A DNA stretch of 12,519 nt, taken from positions 1-12,519 of the forward strand of contig CAMAYW010000027.1 of the NCBI GenBank assembly GCA_945862475.1. The letters run 5' to 3'. A program made the position numbers and the translations under genes. The notes under the pieces were generated by a model, which saw only the letters and a program-made list of their open reading frames with translations, searched no databases and had not been told where the DNA came from. Source of the DNA: Bacteriovorax stolpii (GTDB taxonomy: Bacteria > Bdellovibrionota > Bacteriovoracia > Bacteriovoracales > Bacteriovoracaceae). Numbering within the stretch: the first letter of the stretch is position 1; each line of letters starts with the position of its first letter. Shown one piece after another: positions 1 to 6,803 of the stretch.

Positions 1-501
1 GAGCGTCGCTCTAGCTTTAGACTTTTGACTTTTCCTCATCACCAAGTTTGGGCATCCTTTGACATTGAAAATGCTTCCGTCCATGGGAAGGTGATTAATT
101 TAAAATCGAGAGGAACTCAAACAAGGTTATTTAGAAGTTTTTTAAAAATTATCGGCGATCATGAAAGTGTTGATCAGAGTAAAGTAAAAATTAGGGTTCA
201 GGATTTATCTACTACTGGAATGGCGCTAGAAATCGGTGAAGTTGAGGCGGCTTATTTTGATAAAGGAATGAGTTTTCAAAAGGTGGATCTTATTTTCACT
301 GATGAGACGATACAAATTCCTGCTGCAAAAATTGTCTATGTTGTGAATTACATTTCTAATGATAGAAGTGCGAAGAAGTATAAAGTCGGACTACATTTTG
401 AGAATTTAATTTCCTCCATTGATGACAGATTGGGACGAAAAATTAATGCGCTCCTAAGATTAACTGATGCTAAAAAAGATTTTGAGAAGTTTCTAAAGTG
501 A
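1..501 (+). CDS. PilZ-domain protein, 5' end cut off by the window edge
   Basis: PilZ domains bind cyclic-di-GMP and usually pass the signal to motility, surface or secretion systems. The reading frame is open back to base 1, so the true start is upstream. A TTG at 25 could be taken as a start, but bases 4-21 encode RRSSFR, which fits the PilZ ligand motif RRxxxR. The second signature, D/NxSxxG, is present as DLSTTG (about residues 68-73 counting from base 1). The final part, with a GLHF-like strand, also fits a PilZ barrel. The gap of about 60 residues between the two motifs is longer than the usual 20-30, which suggests an inserted loop or hairpin. The stop overlaps the start of the next gene by 4 bases (GTGA), so the genes are probably co-transcribed. 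A further N-terminal domain may lie outside the window. Which process it controls cannot be read from this sequence. Confidence 0.8.
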   Translation, partial: ERRSSFRLLTFPHHQVWASFDIENASVHGKVINLKSRGTQTRLFRSFLKIIGDHESVDQSKVKIRVQDLSTTGMALEIGEVEAAYFDKGMSFQKVDLIFTDETIQIPAAKIVYVVNYISNDRSAKKYKVGLHFENLISSIDDRLGRKINALLRLTDAKKDFEKFLK

Positions 502-1268
502 AATGCGTCGTGTTGTCCCTACTCATTCTTCTAATGGGATGTAGTTCAAGTCTTCTCCAGGGAGAGCCTCGATTAGGAAAAACGACTTATTCCTATGTTG
601 ATGAGAGTGGAACGTTTAGTTTATTGAGAGAGTCTAAACTTTTAGATCAAAAAATAGTCACTCGCAATCAAATGATTGATAAAAGTGGTAGCGGAGCTAA
701 AGTTCTAGAAAAGTCCGTCCTACTTTCAAGAATAGGTTCGATTAAAGTCAAAAACAAAAGACTTATTACGATTAGACCTGAGGCTTCAGAGTACACTGTT
801 TGGATCGAGGGAAAGAAATATTTTTCTCAGATGCGTATAAACCCCTTCAAGAAAATGATGACTTTGACACTAAGTAGTCCTGAGCAAAAATGGAACGGTA
901 CATCTGAAATTAGTTTTCCAAGAGGGAAATATTTTTGTTTTTTTAATCAAATCCCAGAGTGTCTTTTTAGAAATTATCTTCTTTCAAATTCCAAAAATGC
1001 TGATGGTCGAAAAATGGATTTTTATGTCATTTGGGACAACTATCCGTACATAGCTGATTTACTGACTGCCGTAGGTAGTAAGCTCTTTGCGCCTGCATCC
1101 GTAAAATTTGATGGCGAATATGACAATCTTTTAAGGTATATTGTAGAAATAGAGAATCAGGTCATCCTTTATCAATTTACGAAATCTTTTGATCTAGTCA
1201 AAGTTGCGTGGATATCACAAGGAATAACGATCGCCCCTCCGGGCCAAGAAATTGCTGAAGATGAGTGA
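498..1268 (+). CDS. Predicted lipoprotein of unknown function
   Basis: The 256-residue protein starts with GTG and a short lipoprotein signal: one lysine, a leucine-rich core, then the lipobox LMGC with Cys15 as the lipidation site, followed by SSS. It should therefore be processed by Lgt and signal peptidase II and anchored in the inner or outer membrane. The residue after the Cys is Ser, which in enterobacteria favours outer-membrane sorting; that rule may not hold here. The mature part is mostly beta-prone, and two cysteines nine positions apart (C147 and C155) could form a disulfide. I recognise no domain. It overlaps the PilZ gene at its start and nagZ at its end, each by 4 bases. That placement suggests an envelope role linked to these neighbours, but this is inference. 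The GTG start is supported because only this position gives a complete signal peptide. Confidence 0.75.
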   Translation: MKCVVLSLLILLMGCSSSLLQGEPRLGKTTYSYVDESGTFSLLRESKLLDQKIVTRNQMIDKSGSGAKVLEKSVLLSRIGSIKVKNKRLITIRPEASEYTVWIEGKKYFSQMRINPFKKMMTLTLSSPEQKWNGTSEISFPRGKYFCFFNQIPECLFRNYLLSNSKNADGRKMDFYVIWDNYPYIADLLTAVGSKLFAPASVKFDGEYDNLLRYIVEIENQVILYQFTKSFDLVKVAWISQGITIAPPGQEIAEDE

Positions 1269-2341
1269 GGTATTTTGTGGATAATTTGGGGCAATTAATA
1301 ATATCTGGAATTAAAGGGACTCAACTACTTCCAGAAGAAATCGATTTTATTAAGAATGAAAAGTTGGGTGGAATCATTCTTTTTTCTCAAAACTATGAAG
1401 ATCCTGCTCAACTTGCTGAGCTCGTGAATTCGATCCAAAAACTTCGTGACGAGTATCCTTTGTTTATTTCCGTCGACCACGAAGGTGGAAGAGTTATACG
1501 TTTCAAAAAACACTTCACCCAATTTCCTTCAATGATGGATTTTTCTAAGCTTAATTCACCTAAACTTGTTTACGAAGCCCATGAAATTATGGCCAAGGAG
1601 CTTAGTGCATGTGGAATAAATCTGAGCTTCTCCCCGGTTTGTGATATTTTAACGAATGGTGAAAACAAAGTCATTGGTGATAGGGCATTTGGATCAGATG
1701 CAGAGACCGTTGAAAAATACATTAGCGCCTCAATCAGAGGACTTCAGACTAGTAATGTTCTGGCCTGTGCAAAACATTTTCCTGGGCATGGAGACACTCT
1801 CAAGGATTCACATTTTGATTTACCATTAGTGAAAACCTCTCTTGAAATGTTAAAGACAAGAGAACTCGTGCCATTTATAAAGGCATCAAAATCAAGAGTT
1901 GAGTTCATGATGATGGCCCACATGATGGTGGATGCACTAGATAGTAAGCTTCCGGTCTCTCTCAGTTCAAACGCTTATCATTTTTTAAGAAACGAAACGA
2001 AGTTTACAAAAATTACCATTACCGATGACCTCGAGATGAAGGCTATTTCTGATCGTTTTACTATGGAAGAGGCTTCACTTCTGGCGCTAAATGCTGGCGC
2101 TGATATGCTTCTCATTAAGTCTCTAGAGTCTTCCCAGAAGGCAATATTGGCCATAAGAGAGGCGCTTAAAAAGCGAACAATGAAGAAAGAGCTTGTCTTA
2201 GAGAAGTTAAATCGAATCGAGAAATGTAAAAAAGAGCATTTGTCGGAATATTCACCCATTTATATTCCTAAAATAGTTGATTCATTTAATTCAGAATCTT
2301 CAAAAAAAATCCTGACTCTTTTTCCCAACACCAAAATTTGA
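1265..2341 (+). CDS. nagZ: Beta-N-acetylglucosaminidase NagZ (glycoside hydrolase family 3)
   Basis: NagZ removes N-acetylglucosamine from GlcNAc-anhydroMurNAc muropeptides during cytoplasmic peptidoglycan recycling. At 358 residues it is close to the single-domain Gram-negative form (about 340). The family motifs are in order: DHEGGRV (D71 onwards), KHFPGHGDT (170-178), the catalytic loop D181-S-H183 that supplies the acid/base dyad known for this family, and ITDDLEM (252-258), whose first Asp (D254) corresponds to the nucleophile. There is no signal peptide, consistent with a cytoplasmic enzyme. Start is GTG at 1265, overlapping the upstream lipoprotein stop, with a GAAGA purine stretch just before it. 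It is the last gene of the first cluster. In a predator, NagZ might also help to use prey-derived wall fragments, but nothing in the sequence shows that. Confidence 0.95.
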   Translation: MRYFVDNLGQLIISGIKGTQLLPEEIDFIKNEKLGGIILFSQNYEDPAQLAELVNSIQKLRDEYPLFISVDHEGGRVIRFKKHFTQFPSMMDFSKLNSPKLVYEAHEIMAKELSACGINLSFSPVCDILTNGENKVIGDRAFGSDAETVEKYISASIRGLQTSNVLACAKHFPGHGDTLKDSHFDLPLVKTSLEMLKTRELVPFIKASKSRVEFMMMAHMMVDALDSKLPVSLSSNAYHFLRNETKFTKITITDDLEMKAISDRFTMEEASLLALNAGADMLLIKSLESSQKAILAIREALKKRTMKKELVLEKLNRIEKCKKEHLSEYSPIYIPKIVDSFNSESSKKILTLFPNTKI

Positions 2342-2386
2342 TCTCTCATAAGGTGTTTATTGAATAGGTCAATTTTTTCCCTTTTC

Positions 2387-2415
2387 TTGAAATTACCAAC
2401 CCTTAGGGATTTATT
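2387..2415 (+). promoter_or_regulatory. Probable sigma-70-type promoter for the tadC-FHA-PP2C operon
   Basis: A TTGAAA hexamer (2387-2392) is followed after 17 bases by TTTATT (2410-2415); a variant reading uses TATTGT at 2412-2417 with a 19-base spacer. It lies in the only non-coding gap before the six-gene cluster (2342-2454), about 40 bases ahead of the likely ATG. The -35 is good and the -10 mediocre. The call rests on sequence resemblance and position alone. Confidence 0.4.
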
Positions 2416-2454
2416 GTTACTCTTAAAGTAGTCTCACAAAGAAATTTGAGGATT

Positions 2455-3948
2455 ATGAAGACCTTAAGAGTTTTTAGTTATTTAGCAATTTTACTGCTAA
2501 GCATAGGTGCTTGGGGTCAATCTCCATGCGGTGAAGAATTCAAAGACATCACTCCAAGTTGTATCGCAAATAAAAATAAACCTTATCTTGAAAAACCGAT
2601 TCCATTATCAAAATTAACTCCAGAGACAATTTATTTTTATAAAACTCCATCAGGGGAGCTCGGTAAATTTAGAGTGATCTCAGTGATTAATAAACCTCAG
2701 AGAGAGTGTACAGTTTTTTTAGATGCTATCACTTACACTGGAAAAGACGGTGTTTTCGTTCCGAATAGTTCACTCTCAATTAGTCCACAGAAAGATCACT
2801 GGCTCTCAGATAGGATCTATCTCAATCGAGAAGGACTATCGGGACTCATTTTAGAAAAAATAAGCCAAGCAGAGCTTGATGAACTTAAGTCTAAGAATGG
2901 TGAAAAGTCTCAACCTAAAGAATATAATTCAGAAGAAGAGACAAAGCGCTCCAAGGCGAATTGTTTTCTTGTTCCTACAATGGGAACAAAATTTACCGTT
3001 CATAAAGTTGCAGAGGTTGAGGATAAAAAATTTAAACAAGATAGTCCAAAACTTCTGTATGCTCCCCTCTTTCTTATTTTTGTCTCTATCTTTTTAATTG
3101 TAAGAGTCTTTATTGAAGATCAGGATAAGCACAAAACTCAAGAGGCCCTTGAAGAAGCAGAAAATGAAAACAAGGGTAAAGAACTAGCACTTTTTTTAAA
3201 GGTAACAAGACCATTTTATAAAAGATATTTTTTACCCATAGTTCAGAGTACGAAAAATAAACAAAATTTTAAAACGAAATACCGCCAAAAATTGGCCAAT
3301 GCAGGATTAACAAAAGAAATGTCTCCTGAAGAGTTTGTTGCTTTAAAATTCTTCATGATCATCGGAGGCCCTTTTGTATTCTTAGCTGTTCGTTATTTTA
3401 CGGAGAGTGACTGGCCTTTGTCTCTTACACCTGCCATGGGCGTTATTGGTTATTTTTATCCAGATATTTGGCTAAGTGGAGTGATTCAAAAAAGAGCTGA
3501 TGACGTCATCAGAGCAATGCCATTTATTATTGATATGCTTGCCCTCTCAGTCGAAGCTGGTCTCGATTTCATGGCAGCTATTCAACGAGTAATAGAAAAA
3601 GCTCCAAAGAGCCCATTGGTTGAGGAGTTTGAAACTCTGATTAAGGAAACCAAAATTGGTTCATCAAGAGCAGAGGGATTGCGTCAGCTGGGCTGGAGAG
3701 TCAATGTTATAGAGATAAACTCTTTCTGCGCAACTCTGATTGCTGCCGATTCAGTAGGGGCGTCGATCGGGCCATTACTTAAGCAACTTTCTGGTGAATT
3801 AAGAGTTAAAAGAACATCGAGAGCGGAACAACAAGGGGCAACGGCGGCAACAAAGATTTTGATTCCTATGATCTTTTTTATTTTGCCCGCAGTTCTTGTC
3901 GCCATTTTTGCACCAATGGTTTTAAAGATGCTATCAGGAAAACTATGA
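2455..3948 (+). CDS. tadC: TadC-like type II secretion F-domain membrane protein with an extra exported N-terminal domain
   Basis: TadC and its partner TadB form the inner-membrane platform of Tad pilus and secretion systems, where the TadA ATPase docks. The C-terminal part (about 298-497) has the TadC pattern: a paired membrane stretch (about 298-340), the T2SSF helical domain from about 356 (MLALSVEAGLDF, then a conserved Gly/Ala/Ser-rich ADSVG stretch and an RAEQQ motif), and a final hydrophobic segment (about 469-493). A further membrane helix lies at about 202-221 and matches the usual first TadC helix. Unusually, about 200 residues precede it: a signal peptide (KTLR, hydrophobic core, likely cleavage after AWG near residue 21), then an extracytoplasmic domain with four cysteines (C25, C36, C85, C170). 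Typical TadC proteins are roughly 300 residues. I chose ATG 2455 over an in-frame TTG at 2446, because GAGGA lies just ahead and the signal peptide starts cleanly. The stop overlaps the next gene (ATGA). Confidence 0.85.
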   Translation: MKTLRVFSYLAILLLSIGAWGQSPCGEEFKDITPSCIANKNKPYLEKPIPLSKLTPETIYFYKTPSGELGKFRVISVINKPQRECTVFLDAITYTGKDGVFVPNSSLSISPQKDHWLSDRIYLNREGLSGLILEKISQAELDELKSKNGEKSQPKEYNSEEETKRSKANCFLVPTMGTKFTVHKVAEVEDKKFKQDSPKLLYAPLFLIFVSIFLIVRVFIEDQDKHKTQEALEEAENENKGKELALFLKVTRPFYKRYFLPIVQSTKNKQNFKTKYRQKLANAGLTKEMSPEEFVALKFFMIIGGPFVFLAVRYFTESDWPLSLTPAMGVIGYFYPDIWLSGVIQKRADDVIRAMPFIIDMLALSVEAGLDFMAAIQRVIEKAPKSPLVEEFETLIKETKIGSSRAEGLRQLGWRVNVIEINSFCATLIAADSVGASIGPLLKQLSGELRVKRTSRAEQQGATAATKILIPMIFFILPAVLVAIFAPMVLKMLSGKL

Positions 3949-4283
3949 TGAACATAACTTATAAAGGAAAAATCATTGTAAGAGATGTTTCAATTGCTGA
4001 TAATTTTATAAGTCGCCTCATGGGTTACATGTTTCAGGCCAATCCCCATAAGGCAGGAATTCTTTTTGAACCTGCTATTTCAATTCACACATGCTTTATG
4101 AATTTTCCCTTAGATGTCATTTTTATGGATAGTTCTTATAAAATAATAAAAATTTATCGTCATTTAAAACCATGGAGACATACCTGGTTCTACTTTCTTT
4201 CGAAAAAAACATTAGAAATACCCGCAGGACAATTCCCCCTAGAAATTAAAGAAGGGGACATTTTAGAGGTCGAAAATGTTTAA
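3945..4283 (+). CDS. Small DUF192-family protein
   Basis: This 112-residue protein matches the DUF192 pattern: SRLMGYMF near the start, KAGILFEP, a CFMNFPLDVIFMD block, then LEIPAG and a GDIL ending. The family's biochemical role is unsettled. Many members carry a signal peptide, but this one has none, so it is probably cytoplasmic or weakly membrane-associated. Start is ATG at 3945 or the adjacent ATG at 3948; AGGA at 3936-3939 sits at workable distance from both. It overlaps tadC by 4 bases upstream and the first FHA gene by 8 bases downstream, so translation is likely coupled. Its place inside a Tad/FHA operon suggests an accessory role in that system, which is inference only. Confidence 0.85.
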   Translation: MMNITYKGKIIVRDVSIADNFISRLMGYMFQANPHKAGILFEPAISIHTCFMNFPLDVIFMDSSYKIIKIYRHLKPWRHTWFYFLSKKTLEIPAGQFPLEIKEGDILEVENV

Positions 4284-5847
4284 ATTGGTAGCTGTCGGTG
4301 GAAAATTAAGAGGAAAAGAATTTATACTCGAACAAGGTGAGAATGTCATTGGGCGTGGATCTGATGCATCGATTGTTTTGCTAGTCGAGGGAGTTTCAAA
4401 AAAACATTTAAAAGTTACCGTTAATGATGAAACGGCTTTTGTTGAGGATCTTGGAAGCTCAAACGGAACGATGGTAAATGGTAAAATCATAAAGAGAATG
4501 ACAATTAAAGATGGTGACAAGATCGTCCTACCGAATCTCATTCTTCAAGTGGTTTATGTCTTAGAGAAAAAGGTCATTGTAAAAAAGAAGATCTTAAAAA
4601 GTGGTGAGCAAGACGAAGATAGCTATGATGAATTAAATCAAGTTGAGCCAATGCCAGCTAGTCTCTTAGGCAAGCCCATTTGGATTTTTAAAAACAAAAT
4701 CATGCCAATCATTTATAGTTTTAACGAACAGTATGAATGGTCTGCCCTTGTCGGATTTTTACTATTTATTTTTATTGCGATTAATATTTCATTAACAATT
4801 GTTCCTGTTTTAACTGATAGTCGACGACTCCTGTTAAGAGAAGTCGGGCATAGGGCAAAACAGTATGCAGCTGAAGTGGATCGATTAAATAATGTTTACC
4901 TCAGAGATAAAAATCTAGATCAGATTTACACAGGCTTTTTAGAGTCGGATGATGCAGAGGGTGTTGAAAGTTATAAATTATACGATGTTGAAGGTCGAGT
5001 TTATCGTCCAATGGCAGAGCTCAATACAATTGTTAACGAGCCATTTGCTGTGGAGGCCTTAAGATACTTTAAAGTAGATAAAAATCAGGATCAGGAAGTG
5101 ATTGCTCGAGATGGTACAAAAGTTCGGGTCGCTCGCGCAATTAAAGCGCATGATAAAAATCTTGGTAGAGATGTTGTTGTTGCAATTATCTCTCTCACAT
5201 TTGCTCCCACCTCTTTGGCCACAGAAGCTGCGAATAATTCCAAAGCCTATCTCGAATCACTTGTGACTTCAGGAATGGTCGCGATTATATTTTTCGGAAT
5301 TCTTTACTATATGACGATAAGACCCTTAGAGGAAATGAAGTATCAAGTGGAGCGAGTTCTTCGTGGAAGACAAAAAGAAGTAGAATCCAAGACAATGTTT
5401 AAAGAATTGCATCCTCTAAGATCAACCATCAATAGTGTTCTGACTCGAATTAAAGAGCTCCAAAGTGCAGAGTCCGGAGAGGTGCAGAGTATGGAAGAAG
5501 AAGGTCCATACCTAAGATCTCTTGAGGAATTTCTTGCAGGCGCCCAGGGTCCAGTGATGATTCTAAACTCAGAAAAGATCATTCAACGAATAAATCCCGA
5601 AGCAGAAGATTTAATAGGTCTCAGAGAAAATTCCGCGTCTGGACAAAGTATCTTGGATACAGCAAGAGATCAGGGGTTTGCAGCAACAGTCATTGATCTA
5701 TGTGATCAGTCTGCAAATAATCAAGGTTGTAATCAGAAAGAGAATTATGAGATTGGTGGAAAACAAATCTCCATTAATGTGACCTCATTGATTGGTAAGG
5801 ATAAGTTTGCAAAAGGTTTTTATATAACATTTGTGAGAAATGACTGA
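4276..5847 (+). CDS. Receptor-like membrane protein: FHA, membrane helix, extracytoplasmic sensor, membrane helix, PAS-like end
   Basis: Residues 1-95 form an intact FHA domain, a phospho-threonine binding module: G26-R27, S41 with H44 (SKKH), and GSSNGT with N63. A linker leads to a membrane helix (about 156-178). Next come about 150 residues predicted outside the cytoplasm with a Cache-like look (the LYDVEGRVYRP region). A second helix follows (about 331-350), then a charged HAMP-like stretch and, from about 416, a PAS-like domain (GPVMILNSEKIIQRINPEAEDLIGL is split across that region's first strand and helix). No histidine-kinase, cyclase or methyl-accepting module follows, so the output is probably a protein interaction through FHA or PAS. 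AGAGG at 4265-4269 supports ATG 4276. The gene overlaps DUF192 by 8 bases, and its TGA shares one base with the next ATG. FHA confidence is high; the Cache and PAS calls are inference from pattern. Confidence 0.8.
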   Translation: MFKLVAVGGKLRGKEFILEQGENVIGRGSDASIVLLVEGVSKKHLKVTVNDETAFVEDLGSSNGTMVNGKIIKRMTIKDGDKIVLPNLILQVVYVLEKKVIVKKKILKSGEQDEDSYDELNQVEPMPASLLGKPIWIFKNKIMPIIYSFNEQYEWSALVGFLLFIFIAINISLTIVPVLTDSRRLLLREVGHRAKQYAAEVDRLNNVYLRDKNLDQIYTGFLESDDAEGVESYKLYDVEGRVYRPMAELNTIVNEPFAVEALRYFKVDKNQDQEVIARDGTKVRVARAIKAHDKNLGRDVVVAIISLTFAPTSLATEAANNSKAYLESLVTSGMVAIIFFGILYYMTIRPLEEMKYQVERVLRGRQKEVESKTMFKELHPLRSTINSVLTRIKELQSAESGEVQSMEEEGPYLRSLEEFLAGAQGPVMILNSEKIIQRINPEAEDLIGLRENSASGQSILDTARDQGFAATVIDLCDQSANNQGCNQKENYEIGGKQISINVTSLIGKDKFAKGFYITFVRND

Positions 5848-6803
5848 TGGCAAAGAACGTACTCGTTCTCAAACATTTTGAATCTCCAAAAGAAGCTGGT
5901 CTTTACTACCGCCTTGTTTGTCTAACGGGAGGTAATAAAGGTGAATCCTATATATTGCTCGGTAACAGAATTATTATCGGCCGTTCTGAAAAAGCAGATA
6001 TTAGATTAAATGATACAAAGTCCAGTCGAGAGCACGGAGAGATCACCAAAGTTGGCGAGAATTGGGTTGTAACTGATCTAGGGTCTCAAAATGGTGTCGT
6101 GGTAAATGATAAAAAAATTACTCAAAAACAATTAGTTGAAGGTGATAAAGTCATTATGGGGCAAACGGTTTTTAAGTTTGCCAAAGTTGAAGTCACGTCA
6201 AAAAACAAAGTTATTCAAGAAGAAAACTCTGACAAGGCAAACCCTAATAAAGGAATGATTCCGCTTATCGTACTCGTCATGATTTTTGGGGCATTATTCT
6301 TATTTGATGACAATCCTAAACCCCAAGGAAAGAAAAGGTCCGAGAATTCAGGCCAATACCAAGACTCAAACAATGAATATATAAGTGCAATACAAAAGCG
6401 GCAGGCGAATGAAAATAAGCAGTTAAAAGAGAAGCTGACTGTCATTTATCAAAGGGGATTGAGGGAGCTAAGGGAGAGAAATTATTTGCGAGCGATTCAT
6501 GAATTTAATCTTGCCCTAATTATTGCTCCTGGAGACTCACAAGCAGAGTATTATCTTAGGAAGGCAAAAGAGGAGCTCGACAAGGAAATTGAATCTTTCC
6601 TAGCGAGTGCCCAAAGAGATGAAGAGTCGCTTAAATATAGAAGCTCAATTATCTCATACTGTGCAATTATTCGATTACTATATACTGTACCTGAGGATCC
6701 AAGACACAAAAATGCAGTTAAACAAATTAATGAACTTGAAGCAAAAATGGGGCTAAAGACCGGTGAAACTGATTGTCTTAAAAAATCATCATCCTCAAAA
6801 TGA
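5847..6803 (+). CDS. Membrane-anchored FHA protein with TPR-like C-terminus
   Basis: This 318-residue protein has one FHA domain (about 20-112) with all core features: G45-R46, S60 and H63 (SSREH), and GSQNG with N82. One membrane helix follows at about 137-155. The remainder (about 185-318) is helical and charged, with at least one clear TPR-like unit (RGLRELRERNYLRAIHEF, then ALIIAP) and a second weaker one. With the FHA in the cytoplasm, the TPR part would lie in the periplasm, giving a single-pass link between phospho-threonine recognition inside and protein binding outside. The topology is inferred: the residues just after the helix (KPQGKKR) are basic, which argues the other way, so orientation is uncertain. 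Start ATG 5847 overlaps the previous stop as TGATG. The 3' end overlaps the next gene by 41 bases. Confidence 0.8.
   Translation: MAKNVLVLKHFESPKEAGLYYRLVCLTGGNKGESYILLGNRIIIGRSEKADIRLNDTKSSREHGEITKVGENWVVTDLGSQNGVVVNDKKITQKQLVEGDKVIMGQTVFKFAKVEVTSKNKVIQEENSDKANPNKGMIPLIVLVMIFGALFLFDDNPKPQGKKRSENSGQYQDSNNEYISAIQKRQANENKQLKEKLTVIYQRGLRELRERNYLRAIHEFNLALIIAPGDSQAEYYLRKAKEELDKEIESFLASAQRDEESLKYRSSIISYCAIIRLLYTVPEDPRHKNAVKQINELEAKMGLKTGETDCLKKSSSSK

Noticed and set aside
2327..2357. Terminator hairpin after nagZ (AACACC and GGTGTT arms)
   Set aside because: The stem is six base pairs with a 19-base loop, it starts inside the coding region, and no T-run follows directly.
2446..2454. TTG start for the TadC-like gene
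   Set aside because: The ATG nine bases later gives a cleaner signal peptide, and GAGGA overlaps the region that the TTG start would make coding.
4276..5847. Sensor histidine kinase or chemoreceptor
   Set aside because: The receptor-like layout invites this call, but there is no H-box, ATP-binding motif or methyl-accepting helical hairpin after the second membrane helix.
1325..6445. Several short minus-strand reading frames opposite nagZ, tadC and the FHA genes
   Set aside because: They lie fully within well-supported plus-strand genes, and their translations show no domain pattern.
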